From [Leptolyngbya] sp. JSC-1 (GTDB taxonomy: Bacteria; Cyanobacteriota; Cyanobacteriia; Elainellales; Elainellaceae): a DNA stretch of 29,510 nucleotides. The stretch spans positions 2,710,403 to 2,739,912 of the forward strand of contig KL662191.1 of assembly GCA_000733415.1 (NCBI GenBank), written 5' to 3'. The notes under the pieces are model-generated. The model saw only the letters and a list, made by a program, of their open reading frames with translations, was not told where the DNA came from and did no database searches. A program made the translations under genes and the position numbers. Position 1 is the stretch's first letter. The number at the start of each line of letters is the position of its first letter. Positions 15,050-23,762 of this stretch are shown in pieces.

Positions 15050-18000
15050 ATGACCTCCTCCACCCTCAATCCCACGATTCTCGAACCCCTGTTTGCCCCC
15101 TGGCAGGAACCTAACGCCCATCGCGTTCGGGCAGAAAAATCTGGCGACCCCGCCGTGGTGAAACAGGGACGCAGAGCTTCCCCGATTGAGGTAGTGAATA
15201 ACCTGCGGGCAGCGGTGCGAGAGTGGCGAGAAGCCTTCTACATCGGAGCCAGCGACACCACGATTCAACTGCTGAATCACTGGTTTAACCGCGCTCACCG
15301 CAAAACCACACCCGATGGTGAAGAATTTGAGTTTCGTTACTACTTCTGTCAGCGAGAGGCAGTGGAAACCCTGATTTACCTCAAGGAAGTGCGGCGGATC
15401 GAATGCCTGTCGCAAATCATTGCCGAGTTTGGCGGCGCGAATGCGGAATTGCAGGCATTGGGTATCACCGAAGACGAAGATGCCTGGAGCCGCTATGCCT
15501 TCAAACTGGCAACCGGGGCAGGCAAAACCAAAGTCATGAGCTTGTGCATTGTCTGGAGCTACTTTCACGCCCTACGCGAATCTGACTCTGAAATGGCACG
15601 GCACTTTGTTGTCATTGCCCCCAACCTGACAGTCTACGAACGCTCAAAGACGACTTTGGCAACGGGCGCGTGTTTGACGAAGACCCCCTGATTCCCCCCG
15701 AATGGCGCGGCGACTGGAATCTTTCTGTAGTGCTGCAAGACGAAGCCAGCGGTGCGGCGACAGGTGGAACGCTCTACCTCACCAATATTCATCGCCTTTA
15801 CGACACTGCCAAGCGCAAAAAGAATGCTGAAGAGGATTCCTATGCCTGGATGGGTCCCATAGTATCCAAGTCTAAAGCGTTGGATACCGGGGCTGCTTTG
15901 CGAGACAGAATTACCGCCCACCGTCGGGTGATGGTAGTCAACGACGAGGCACATCACGTTTGGGACTCTGGCTCTGCCTGGAACGAAGCCATCCGCACCC
16001 TGCATGAAACCATCCTGGCTCGGAGCGGTTGCAAGCTGGTAGCACAACTGGATTTTTCTGCCACGCCTAAAGATAATAAAGGGCTACTGTTCAAACACAT
16101 TGTTTGCGATACGCCCTTGGGGGAAGCGGTGGATGCCGGGATTGTCAAAACCCCGCTGATTGGACAAGCCAGCCGCAAGTTAGTCGAACAAGCCGACGAC
16201 AACGCCGCCTACCGCTGGGAACAGCATTTACTGTTGGGCTACGAACGCTGGAAAGCCAGCAAAGCCGAGTGGGAAGCCAGCGGCAAAAAGCCCCTGCTGT
16301 TTATCATGTGCGATGACACCGATGCAGCCGATCAAATTACTCAACGCTTCAACACCGACCCGCTGTTTGAGCAACTCAATGGCAAAACCATTAACTTGCA
16401 CACGAACCTGAAAGGCAAATTGAAGAAAGTCGGACGGGGCAAAGAGGCGCGGTATGAATTTGTCGAAGACGAAAAAGCCATCAGCGACGATGACCTGAAG
16501 GCATTGCGAAAACTCAGCCGGGAACTAGACAGCAACGCCAGTCCCTATTTTTGCATTGTCTCGGTGCTGATGCTGCGGGAAGGCTGGGACGTGCGAAACG
16601 TGACAACGATTGTGCCCCTGCGACCCTACAGTTCCAAAGCCAACATTTTGCCCGAACAAACGTTGGGACGAGGCTTGCGCCGTATGACACCTCCCGGTCA
16701 AGCCAATGAACTGGTGACAGTTGTGGAGCATCCCGCCTTTGCCAGTCTCTATCAGCAAGAACTAGCGCAGGAAGGCTTGCCGCTGGAAATTGTAGAACTC
16801 GATCGTGTTCCTGCCACAACGATTTCCATCTTCCCCGATGAAGCCCATAAAGATGTAAATGCTCTGAACATCCAGATTCCTACCCTTTCTGCTGGCTTTC
16901 GGATTGTGCCCAAGCTGGAAGGGTTGACGATTCAAGACGTGAAAAAAGCGTTTAAGCCCTACAAACCATTACCGTTAGGCAAACAGGGCAACAACGAAAT
17001 TCAGTATGAGGACGACACCTGTTCACAGATGAAGTGGTGGAGAAACTGCAACTCAATCTACCTCTGTTAGCATCGGGCATTGGTGCGGTTTCCTATTATG
17101 TCAAGCAACTGGAAACGATCTGCAAACTGCGAGGACTCCATCCCATCCTTGCTCCCCTGATCCAGACTTTTCTAGAAGAAATTCTATTTGAGCAGAAAAC
17201 CACCCTGTTCGATCCGGCTCTGGTGGCTCGATTAGCCGATTCTGATGTGGGCGAACATCTGCGGGCGGTATTTGTCCCCCTGATCCGCAGCCGCACCACC
17301 ACAACTGAAGAACGACTAAGGGTTGAACCACCCAAATCCCTGACTACCTGGAAACCCTACCAGGTCACTCTCAGCGAACGCCGTCCTGCCCTGGAAGCCG
17401 CAAAGACTCTCTTTAACCTCGTCACCTGCAACCGGGAGTTAGAAGTGGCAGTGGCAAAGTTTTGCGATCGCGCTCCCGATGTGGCTGCCTTTGCCAAAAA
17501 CGCTGGATCGCAGTGCTTGCGAATTGATTACCTGGCGAATGGAGACAGACTTGCCTTCTACACCCCAGACTTCTTCATTCGCACTCTCGATGGTCACTAC
17601 TACCTGGTGGAAACCAAAGGACGAGAAGATCGGGATGTGCCATTGAAAGCCAAAGCGGCGATCGCCTGGTGCGAAGCAGCTAGTCGCCCTCATCCCCCTA
17701 ACCCCCTTCTCGCAGAACGGGAGAAAGGGGAACCGGAACCTCTTGCTCCCCTCTCCCAGCTTGAGAGAGGGGTTGGGGGTGAGGGAGTCCAATGGCACTA
17801 TCTCTACATTCCTCAAGGGGTGTTTGAGCGCATGGCAGGTGATACCATTGCCGAACTTGCCCGCGCCTGTGCCCCCGCCTTACAAAACCTGCTCCAATCT
17901 GAAGAGTTTCAAGACTTGCCGCTGTTTGTAAATTTGGGGCAGGTGGACGAAGAAGCCTCTGCTGTCGATAGCCTGATTGATCCAGCGATTCTCAATGCTT

Positions 18001-18542
18001 TGCCTTCTCGCTATCGCCGCGCCGCCGATCAAGCTGTGATGCTCTATCGCTTCTTTGAAAACAAAGAGGGTATGAATTATGCCCCTGTTTTCACCGCTCT
18101 GTTGGGTTCGATGGATGAAGTTGCGAAAGGCTTTCTGGTACGGCGACTGCAATCAGAGATGCCTGTTACCGTGGATGACCAAAAAGCCTGGTTTGCTCCT
18201 TATCTGGGCGGCGTAGGCCGCAAATCTGAGGACTACTATCGAAAACTCGCCCAAAACCTGAAACGGACGTTAGTGTTCAATCACGGCTTGTCGCTCATTG
18301 GCTTGCTGCGATCGTGTTTAGACTATGCGCTTAATGACACCACTAAAATCGGTGGGGTATTTGAAGCGTTGCAAACTCAGTTGCGGTTTCAGGGCGGACG
18401 CGAGTTTTTGGAAACTGTTACCCGCATCAATGACTTTCGGAACACCTATATTGCTCACCAGGAACAAGAGTTAACCGATAAAAACTTAGCTGAGCAAGAA
18501 CTCAAAATCTGGATCGAGGCATTGCATAGGATTGGAAAGTAA
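15050..18542 (+). pseudogene. res: Type III-like restriction helicase-nuclease (Res), two frameshifts
   Basis: Three consecutive open segments together encode one protein of about 1,165 codons: 15050 to about 15643, then to about 17010, then to 18542. Segment 1 has YYFCQREAVETLIYL (Q-motif region) and Walker A LATGAGKTKVM. Segment 2 has the DEAH-like VVNDEAHHVWDS and motif VI QTLGRGLRRM. Segment 3 has a PD-(D/E)xK nuclease (YTPDFFI and LVETKGRED). After CGC (15641-15643) the frame that fits is CTC AAA GAC GAC (LKDDFGNGRVFDEDP). Near 17010 GGA CGA CAC CTG (GRHLFTDEVVEKLQ) replaces the old frame. Adding one base at each site restores the whole gene. It resembles the BPTD_3080-type restriction family as I remember it. 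As written, no full-length nuclease can be made. Confidence 0.88.
17687..17785. repeat. C/G-rich palindromic dispersed repeat inside res
   Basis: A 99-base element starting CCCTCATCCCCCTAACCCCC and ending in GAGAGGGGTTGGGGGTGAGGG-like sequence (17765-17785). The ends are imperfect inverted repeats, and an inner hairpin CTCTCCCAGCTTGAGAG is present. This is a familiar cyanobacterial interspersed repeat, different from the one in mod. It spans 33 codons exactly and sits after the nuclease motif, between WCEAAS and WHYLYIPQGVFE. Confidence 0.9.
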
Positions 18543-18954
18543 ACGAAATGTATTTGCCAAGCGAGATAACAAATCGTTGGCGTAGCCTCTCCGCAGGAGT
18601 TTGGAACTGACCGCCGAAAGGTTATCTGTGAGTATTAGAAGTGATCTGCGGCGGCTCATCTCAATGGCGATTTGAAGACTCTGCGTTTCGTTCTAGTTCA
18701 TTCGTCGCTGTTTATTTTGGTCGTTAGGCTGAAAGTTGAAGCCCGACATAAAAACCAGCATAGAACTATCAGCGATAGCAAACCCATCGAAACGATCAAC
18801 ATCCATGCGATACACCTGACGCACCCTGTAGCATTGAATCTTATTCAGAATACAGCAAGGCAGCTCAGTCGATGGGGCAAGGTGCTGCATGATCGCTAGC
18901 GCTGGAATAAACACTAAAGTGAGAATAGACGCAATCAAATTTTAAGCAGAACGA
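18543..18954. other. Intergenic stretch at right edge of island
   Basis: 412 bases between res and mnmE. It contains a 7-bp inverted repeat AGATAAC/GTTATCT (18564-18570 and 18621-18627) enclosing GGCGTAGCCTCTCCGCAGGA, which resembles another cyanobacterial dispersed repeat. It also holds one uncertain small minus-strand ORF, listed separately. Confidence 0.5.
18693..18938 (-). CDS. Uncertain small ORF with hydrophobic N-terminus
   Basis: An 81-codon ORF divergent from mnmE (16 bases between starts). It begins MIASILTLVFIPALAIMQHL, which could be a signal or membrane segment. It then has three cysteines (28, 29, 36) and RQVYRMDVDRFDGFAI. I do not recognise it and see no clear ribosome binding site. 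It may be chance, but the hydrophobic start and cysteines justify listing it at low confidence. Confidence 0.25.
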   Translation of the reverse strand: MIASILTLVFIPALAIMQHLAPSTELPCCILNKIQCYRVRQVYRMDVDRFDGFAIADSSMLVFMSGFNFQPNDQNKQRRMN

Positions 18955-20337
18955 ATGACCGCCCAACCCTTACGCCAAGATACGATCGCTGCGATTGCCA
19001 CCGCCATTGTGCCGCAGCAGGGCAGTGTTGGGATTGTACGTCTGTCGGGGCCAGAGTCGGTAATGATTGCTCACGCTTTGTTTCACTCACCCGGACGGCA
19101 AACCTGGGAAAGCCATCGCATTCTCTACGGCTATGTGCGTCATCCCCGAACCGAGCAACTGATCGACGAAGCTCTACTGCTGCTGATGTTGGCTCCCCGC
19201 TCCTACACGCGCGAAGATGTGGTGGAATTTCACTGTCATGGCGGGATTATGGCCGTGCAGCAGGTGTTGACGCTTTGTTTGGAGCAAGGAGCAAGACTGG
19301 CCCAACCGGGAGAATTCACGCTGCGGGCCTTCTTGAACGGACGCTTAGACCTGACCCAAGCCGAAAGCATTGCCGATCTGGTTGGAGCGGAGTCGCCTCA
19401 GGCAGCCCAAACCGCACTAGCCGGACTGCAAGGCAAACTCGCCCATCCGATTCGCCAGTTGCGAGCTACCTGTTTGGATATTCTGGCCGAAGTCGAAGCT
19501 CGGATTGACTTTGAAGACGATTTGCCGCCTTTGGACGAAGAGGCGATTAAGCAGCAGTTAAAGCAAACCTTGGCTGAAGTCGAGCAGATTCTCGCTACGG
19601 CTGATCGAGGTGAACTGTTGCGGACAGGATTGAAGGTGGCGATTGTGGGGCGTCCAAACGTGGGAAAGTCCAGCCTCCTGAATGCTTGGAGCCGCAGCGA
19701 TCGGGCGATTGTCACCGAATTACCGGGCACGACGCGGGATGTGGTGGAATCGCGTTTGGTGGTGGGCGGCATTCCGGTGCAGGTGTTGGATACCGCCGGG
19801 ATTCGAGAAGCCACCGACCGGGTCGAGCAGATTGGCGTGGAACGCTCCCGAACAGCAGCGCAGAATGCCGATCTGGTGCTGTTAACCATTGATGCCCAAA
19901 CCGGCTGGACCGATGCTGACGCTATGATTTACGAGCAGGTCAAACAGCGTCCGCTGATTCTGGTGCTGAACAAAATCGATTTGGTTGACTCGCCGCCCCT
20001 CTTGCCCGATTTACCACAGACCTCAGTGGTGAAAACCATCGCCGCTCAGCAGCAAGGCATCGACGCTCTCGAACAAGCAATCCTGAGTCGGGTGCAGGCC
20101 GGAGCACTTCAGGCTGCCAACCTTGATCTGGCCATCAACCAACGCCAAGCCGCTGCCCTCACACGCGCCAAAACCGCCCTTCAGCAGGTGCAGGCCACGA
20201 TTGCCGACCAACTGCCGCTCGACTTTTGGACCATTGATTTACGCAGCGCTATCCAAGCTTTGGGCGAAATCACGGGCGAAGAAATTACCGAGTCGGTCCT
20301 CGACCAAATCTTCAGCCGTTTTTGCATCGGTAAGTAA
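18955..20337 (+). CDS. mnmE: tRNA-5-carboxymethylaminomethyl-2-thiouridine GTPase MnmE
   Basis: With MnmG, modifies the wobble uridine at position 34 of tRNAs. The 460-residue product has the N-terminal tetrahydrofolate-binding domain (DTIAAIATA, GSVGIVRLSG) and the helical domain. The G domain carries G1 GRPNVGKSS (232-240), the G2 threonines in LPGTTRDVV, G3 DTAGIRE and G4 NKID. The family-specific C-terminus FCIGK has the conserved cysteine. Length is normal. All motifs are intact, so this gene marks the conserved right flank of the accessory island. Confidence 0.97.
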   Translation: MTAQPLRQDTIAAIATAIVPQQGSVGIVRLSGPESVMIAHALFHSPGRQTWESHRILYGYVRHPRTEQLIDEALLLLMLAPRSYTREDVVEFHCHGGIMAVQQVLTLCLEQGARLAQPGEFTLRAFLNGRLDLTQAESIADLVGAESPQAAQTALAGLQGKLAHPIRQLRATCLDILAEVEARIDFEDDLPPLDEEAIKQQLKQTLAEVEQILATADRGELLRTGLKVAIVGRPNVGKSSLLNAWSRSDRAIVTELPGTTRDVVESRLVVGGIPVQVLDTAGIREATDRVEQIGVERSRTAAQNADLVLLTIDAQTGWTDADAMIYEQVKQRPLILVLNKIDLVDSPPLLPDLPQTSVVKTIAAQQQGIDALEQAILSRVQAGALQAANLDLAINQRQAAALTRAKTALQQVQATIADQLPLDFWTIDLRSAIQALGEITGEEITESVLDQIFSRFCIGK

Positions 20338-20489
20338 TCCAGGCAAGCGCAAAGATAAAACCGTGTCTGTGCGGTAGAGAGAGCATGGTAGGGTGAGGAG
20401 TGAAAAACCGAGCACTAAACTGACAAAATTCTAAAATCAGGCAATTTTACGAATTGCAGGTTGCGCTTGCCATCAAGGTCACTCTATCT

Positions 20490-20960
20490 ATGTCCTACAA
20501 AAAAACGTTTAACCAGGTTTCGCAGATGCTATCGCGTCGTTTTTGGGCTGTTGTAGCATTGGGATTGTTGCTGGGGTTGGGACTGCCTGTGGTGGCAGTG
20601 TCAGCTCTGGTTAGGAGCATTCAAGTTGTAACTGCTCAACCCGTTGCTCAATTTGTGACTCAAGGTGTACCTATGGCTACCTCACCCCTCTCAACTGATG
20701 CGCTCAATGCAGCCCTCGGCGAACTTCCCGGCTGGAGTATCGAGGCAGGCAAACTGCATCGCCAATTCCAATTTAATTCGTTTGTAGAAGCCTTTGGGTT
20801 TATGTCGAGTGTGGCGCTCGTGGCCGAATCGATGGGACACCATCCCGAATGGTTCAATGTGTATAACCGCGTCACGGTTGATTTGACCACCCACGATGCC
20901 GGCGGCATTACCGACAAAGATGTGGCTCTGGCCAAAAAAATGAACGAATTAGCGCAGTAG
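20490..20960 (+). CDS. Pterin-4a-carbinolamine dehydratase with N-terminal signal/anchor
   Basis: Dehydrates 4a-hydroxytetrahydropterin for cofactor recycling. The C-terminal domain has the family signature: GWSIEAGKLHRQFQF, then ESMGHHPEWFNVYNRVTV and TTHDAGGITDKD. The ATG at 20490 gives 156 residues and adds a basic segment plus a hydrophobic stretch (FWAVVALGLLLGLGLPVVAV) that looks like a signal peptide or membrane anchor. The usual cytoplasmic enzyme would start at MATSPLSTDALN, and an ATG exists there at 20673 with AAGG upstream. The protein may therefore be exported, or made in two forms. An export role for this enzyme is not one I know. Confidence 0.85.
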   Translation: MSYKKTFNQVSQMLSRRFWAVVALGLLLGLGLPVVAVSALVRSIQVVTAQPVAQFVTQGVPMATSPLSTDALNAALGELPGWSIEAGKLHRQFQFNSFVEAFGFMSSVALVAESMGHHPEWFNVYNRVTVDLTTHDAGGITDKDVALAKKMNELAQ

Positions 20961-21028
20961 TAGTTCTGGTTCTGTATCCTGCTTAAATGCAGCTTTACCT
21001 CTAAACTCGCTAAACTGCGATAGCGGTT

Positions 21029-21751
21029 TTGAGTCAATCGATTGTCGTGAAGAAAATTTTGGTGATTACGCATCAAGCCAGCTCCGAAACCGGCTTAGTC
21101 GGGCAAATTCTGCAAGCCGAAGGATGCTGGTTAGATATTCGCTGTCCGGCTACAGGAGTATCCCTACCAGACCACCTTGATGCCCATGATGGCGTGGTGA
21201 TTTTTGGTGGCCCTATGAGTGCCAATGACGATACAACGCTACCCTTCATTCGGGATGAGCTGAACTGGATTCCGCTGGTTCTAGAAGCCCAAAAACCCTT
21301 TCTAGGAATTTGTCTGGGAGCACAAATGCTGGCACGAGTGTTAGGCGCAAAGGTGGCTCCCCATCCAGATGACTGGCGGGAAATCGGGTACGCTACAATC
21401 CAACCCATGCCGCATCAAGCGAATCCGCTTGCCGGACTGACCCATGTTTACCACTGGCACAAAGAAGGATTTGAGCTGCCCCAGGATGCCGTGTTGTTAG
21501 CCACCGGAGACCATTTTGCCAATCAAGCCTTCCGCTATGGCTCCTCTACCTATGGCCTACAGTTTCACCCCGAAATTACCCAGTCGATGATCGACCGCTG
21601 GACGACCGAAGCCGCCGATCAGCTCGATTTCCCCGGTGCCCAACCGCGTGAGTGCCAATTTCAAGCACACGACCATCATGGTGTCAGTGTAGCTACATGG
21701 CTGCAGCAGTTTCTCCCCCAATGGTTATCGCCATCTTTGCCAGACCAATAA
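21029..21751 (+). CDS. Class I glutamine amidotransferase-like protein
   Basis: A stand-alone GATase domain of the GuaA-N/YfeJ type. It hydrolyses glutamine or a gamma-glutamyl bond and, when alone, often processes gamma-glutamyl compounds. The nucleophile Cys95 lies in FLGICLGAQM, with catalytic His180 and Glu182 in LQFHPEIT. The oxyanion region VVIFGGPMS is also present. The start is uncertain: TTG at 21029 gives MSQSIVVKKILVITHQ, and a GTG at 21047 is also possible. Its 240 residues match the family. It lies 68 bases after the pterin dehydratase on the same strand. The tail after residue 185 is divergent. The substrate cannot be told from the sequence. Confidence 0.88.
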   Translation: MSQSIVVKKILVITHQASSETGLVGQILQAEGCWLDIRCPATGVSLPDHLDAHDGVVIFGGPMSANDDTTLPFIRDELNWIPLVLEAQKPFLGICLGAQMLARVLGAKVAPHPDDWREIGYATIQPMPHQANPLAGLTHVYHWHKEGFELPQDAVLLATGDHFANQAFRYGSSTYGLQFHPEITQSMIDRWTTEAADQLDFPGAQPRECQFQAHDHHGVSVATWLQQFLPQWLSPSLPDQ

Positions 21752-21774
21752 CCAATGCCTAATAACCAATAATT

Positions 21775-22941
21775 TCAGCCTCTGTCTCCACTACGGTCAA
21801 TTGTAATCCGCACCAGCAGCTTGTCATCCGCGACCGGCTCGCCTCCAGCAATCGCAGGTTCAAAGCTCCAGTTTTTCACCAGACAGGTTGCCAATTCATC
21901 GTAGGCGCGACTGTCGCTTGACTCGTGGGTCACAGTCCGCACCACTTGCCCAGTTTCGTCGGTAGCCACCCGCATCGCTACGGTTTTGCCCAAAAACTGC
22001 ACAGCCTCTGGCGTCACCTCACAAGGAGAAACCGTTGGATGGGAAGGGAACGTCTTCACTTCGGTTTTGGGCTGGGCTGTTTCATCCAGTTCGGTACTGT
22101 GGTCTGTGGCAGGGAGGGGATCGGTGGTGAGGCTGGCCGTCAGGTGGCTAGGAATCGGGACCTGATCGGTAACAGCGCCTGCCCTCTCCTCTCGGTTCTC
22201 AGTTGGAATTGGCATCGTCCCAGATACATCAGGCACGGGTACATCGATCTGCTGCGTGACAATCAGAGGGGAAGCTGGAGGAGAGCTGGTTGGTTGGGTC
22301 GGGCTAGGCTGCAGAACCTGGACCGTTGGCCTGGAGTCCGCCGATTCTGATGCAGCAGATGCAGGAGGAGTGGGTTGGGAGATTGGCTGCTCCCCCAGAG
22401 CAGAGGTCTGTTCCTCGGTTGAAGAACTAGCCGATTGACTAGTGGATTGATTGGCCGGTTGGGTTGAAGAGGGAGCTTCATCGGCAGGAGCGGCTGCCAG
22501 TGGTTGAGCAGAAACGTCATTGGGGATATGGGTCTGAATTGCGGCAGACGAGGTGGCTGCGACCGGAGCGCTAACGACCGACTGCGGCTCAGACAACGAC
22601 TTAGCGGCTGTTTTGCCAGTCTGAGAATTTGCTGCTGCAGTGGTCTGTGGGGGAGTCGCAACTGGCTGGGGCTGAGCAGACTTGGCATCAGCAGTAGCAG
22701 CGGCAGGTAACTCTACCCAATCGATCGGTGTTGCAGTTTCGGGAGGCGTCTGGAGCAATGCTTGGAGGGTTGCTGCTCTCACCCAATGGATTGCTAAGCC
22801 ATGCAGTACGACCGAGCCTGTAACCAAGGCTAACCAGAACCAAGGCGAACGCCTTTGTCTCTGAACCACTGCCCGTTGAGTATAAGCCTGAGAATCCGGT
22901 TGGATATCTTGGATATCAGTCGGCTCGTCGAAATCAGTCAT
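21775..22941 (-). CDS. TonB-like membrane protein
   Basis: A 388-residue protein with cytoplasmic N-terminus, one membrane helix near 32-53 (PWFWLALVTGSVVLHGLAI) and a WVELP segment just after it. A long Pro/Ala/Ser/Thr/Gln-rich linker follows (about 75-300), suited to spanning the periplasm. The C-terminal domain (about 300-388) contains VAMRVATDETGQVVRTV and YDELATCLVKNWSFEPA, which match TonB-family C-terminal folds. It could transduce proton-motive energy to outer-membrane receptors. No ExbB, ExbD or receptor gene is nearby, so a general envelope role remains possible. It converges with the GATase gene (23 bases between stops). Confidence 0.75.
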   Translation of the reverse strand: MTDFDEPTDIQDIQPDSQAYTQRAVVQRQRRSPWFWLALVTGSVVLHGLAIHWVRAATLQALLQTPPETATPIDWVELPAAATADAKSAQPQPVATPPQTTAAANSQTGKTAAKSLSEPQSVVSAPVAATSSAAIQTHIPNDVSAQPLAAAPADEAPSSTQPANQSTSQSASSSTEEQTSALGEQPISQPTPPASAASESADSRPTVQVLQPSPTQPTSSPPASPLIVTQQIDVPVPDVSGTMPIPTENREERAGAVTDQVPIPSHLTASLTTDPLPATDHSTELDETAQPKTEVKTFPSHPTVSPCEVTPEAVQFLGKTVAMRVATDETGQVVRTVTHESSDSRAYDELATCLVKNWSFEPAIAGGEPVADDKLLVRITIDRSGDRG

Positions 22942-23164
22942 TTCAGCTACTGAATTGTACTGATAGAAAAAACCCCTAGCCTGATCATACCCAGCAATTA
23001 CTACAAATAGGAAATTTACGGTAAAGCTGGGATCGCAGTAAACAGTTTGGGGTCCAACGGCAACTGCACAAAAATGAATTGACTCACCGTCTCTTGACCG
23101 AACCCAACCTCACTTTAAGAACACTTCACACGCGAAGCAGCCGTTGCCTGCTTTGCTCATCCGG

Positions 23165-23635
23165 TTATGAGGACGAACTGGGGTCGAGGGTATCTGCCTC
23201 TGTTGCAGCGGAACGAGCCGCCAGCCACTGCGTGATCCACTGAGTGACAATATGGGATAACAATCCCATCGGTCCCGCAAACAAACACAAAATCAGGGAA
23301 TGCCGGGTCCAAATGCCGGTTCGCTGCCCTTCTTGATAGATCCAGCGGCCCACAAACAAATCCATCACCAGAAAGTGCACCCAGCCGGTTGCGGTAACTC
23401 GTTCGTCTGCAAAGAGTTGAGCCAAATCAGAGAGCTGAGGATTTGAAAACGACTGGGCCGACTCGGGGCCCAAACTGTTGGTGAACAGGTAAACATACAG
23501 ACCTGCCAGCACTACAAACGGTAAGAAGGAAGCCATAATCCGGCGGGTCACCTGCCAATTGGGCAGGCCAATCATCAGTAGCCAAAACGGCAACACAAAC
23601 AGATTGGCACTATCAAACAGCAGATCAAGCGTCAT
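23165..23635 (-). CDS. ABA4-like (DUF4281) membrane protein
   Basis: A 156-residue protein with four hydrophobic segments and the conserved motifs HFLVMDLFVGRWIY and LFAGPMGLLSH. These match the ABA DEFICIENT 4-like family, related to plant ABA4, which is needed for neoxanthin formation. The role in cyanobacteria is less clear and may involve carotenoids or singlet-oxygen protection. It starts MTLDLLFDSANLFVLPFW. A short quasi-palindrome at 23652-23672 lies 17 bases upstream. A beta-carotene hydroxylase (crtR) lies 3 kb away, but they are not one operon. Confidence 0.85.
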   Translation of the reverse strand: MTLDLLFDSANLFVLPFWLLMIGLPNWQVTRRIMASFLPFVVLAGLYVYLFTNSLGPESAQSFSNPQLSDLAQLFADERVTATGWVHFLVMDLFVGRWIYQEGQRTGIWTRHSLILCLFAGPMGLLSHIVTQWITQWLAARSAATEADTLDPSSSS

Positions 23636-23651
23636 ATTGGTTCCTGCTTTT

Positions 23652-23672
23652 GTTTAAGTTTCTTAACGTCCT
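23652..23672. promoter_or_regulatory. Second copy of the cimA-leader quasi-palindrome
   Basis: GTTTAAGTTTCTTAACGTCC matches the element before cimA except for one missing T and one change. It sits just upstream of the ABA4-like gene, in the opposite orientation relative to transcription. A near-palindrome can be bound in either orientation. Function unknown. Confidence 0.3.
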
Positions 23673-23762
23673 CAGCATAGCAGAACTCCCGTGGGCAACC
23701 GCGATTCGATCAACTAGATTGAAGAAACGAGTAATGGAAACGGCGCAAACTAAGGCATAACT

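Noticed and set aside
15641..15646. Programmed ribosomal frameshift in res
   Set aside because: No slippery heptamer or downstream structure is evident and there are two separate breaks; simple deletions explain both.
18672..18899. 75-codon plus-strand ORF before mnmE
   Set aside because: No recognisable motif or ribosome binding site, and it overlaps a slightly better minus-strand candidate.
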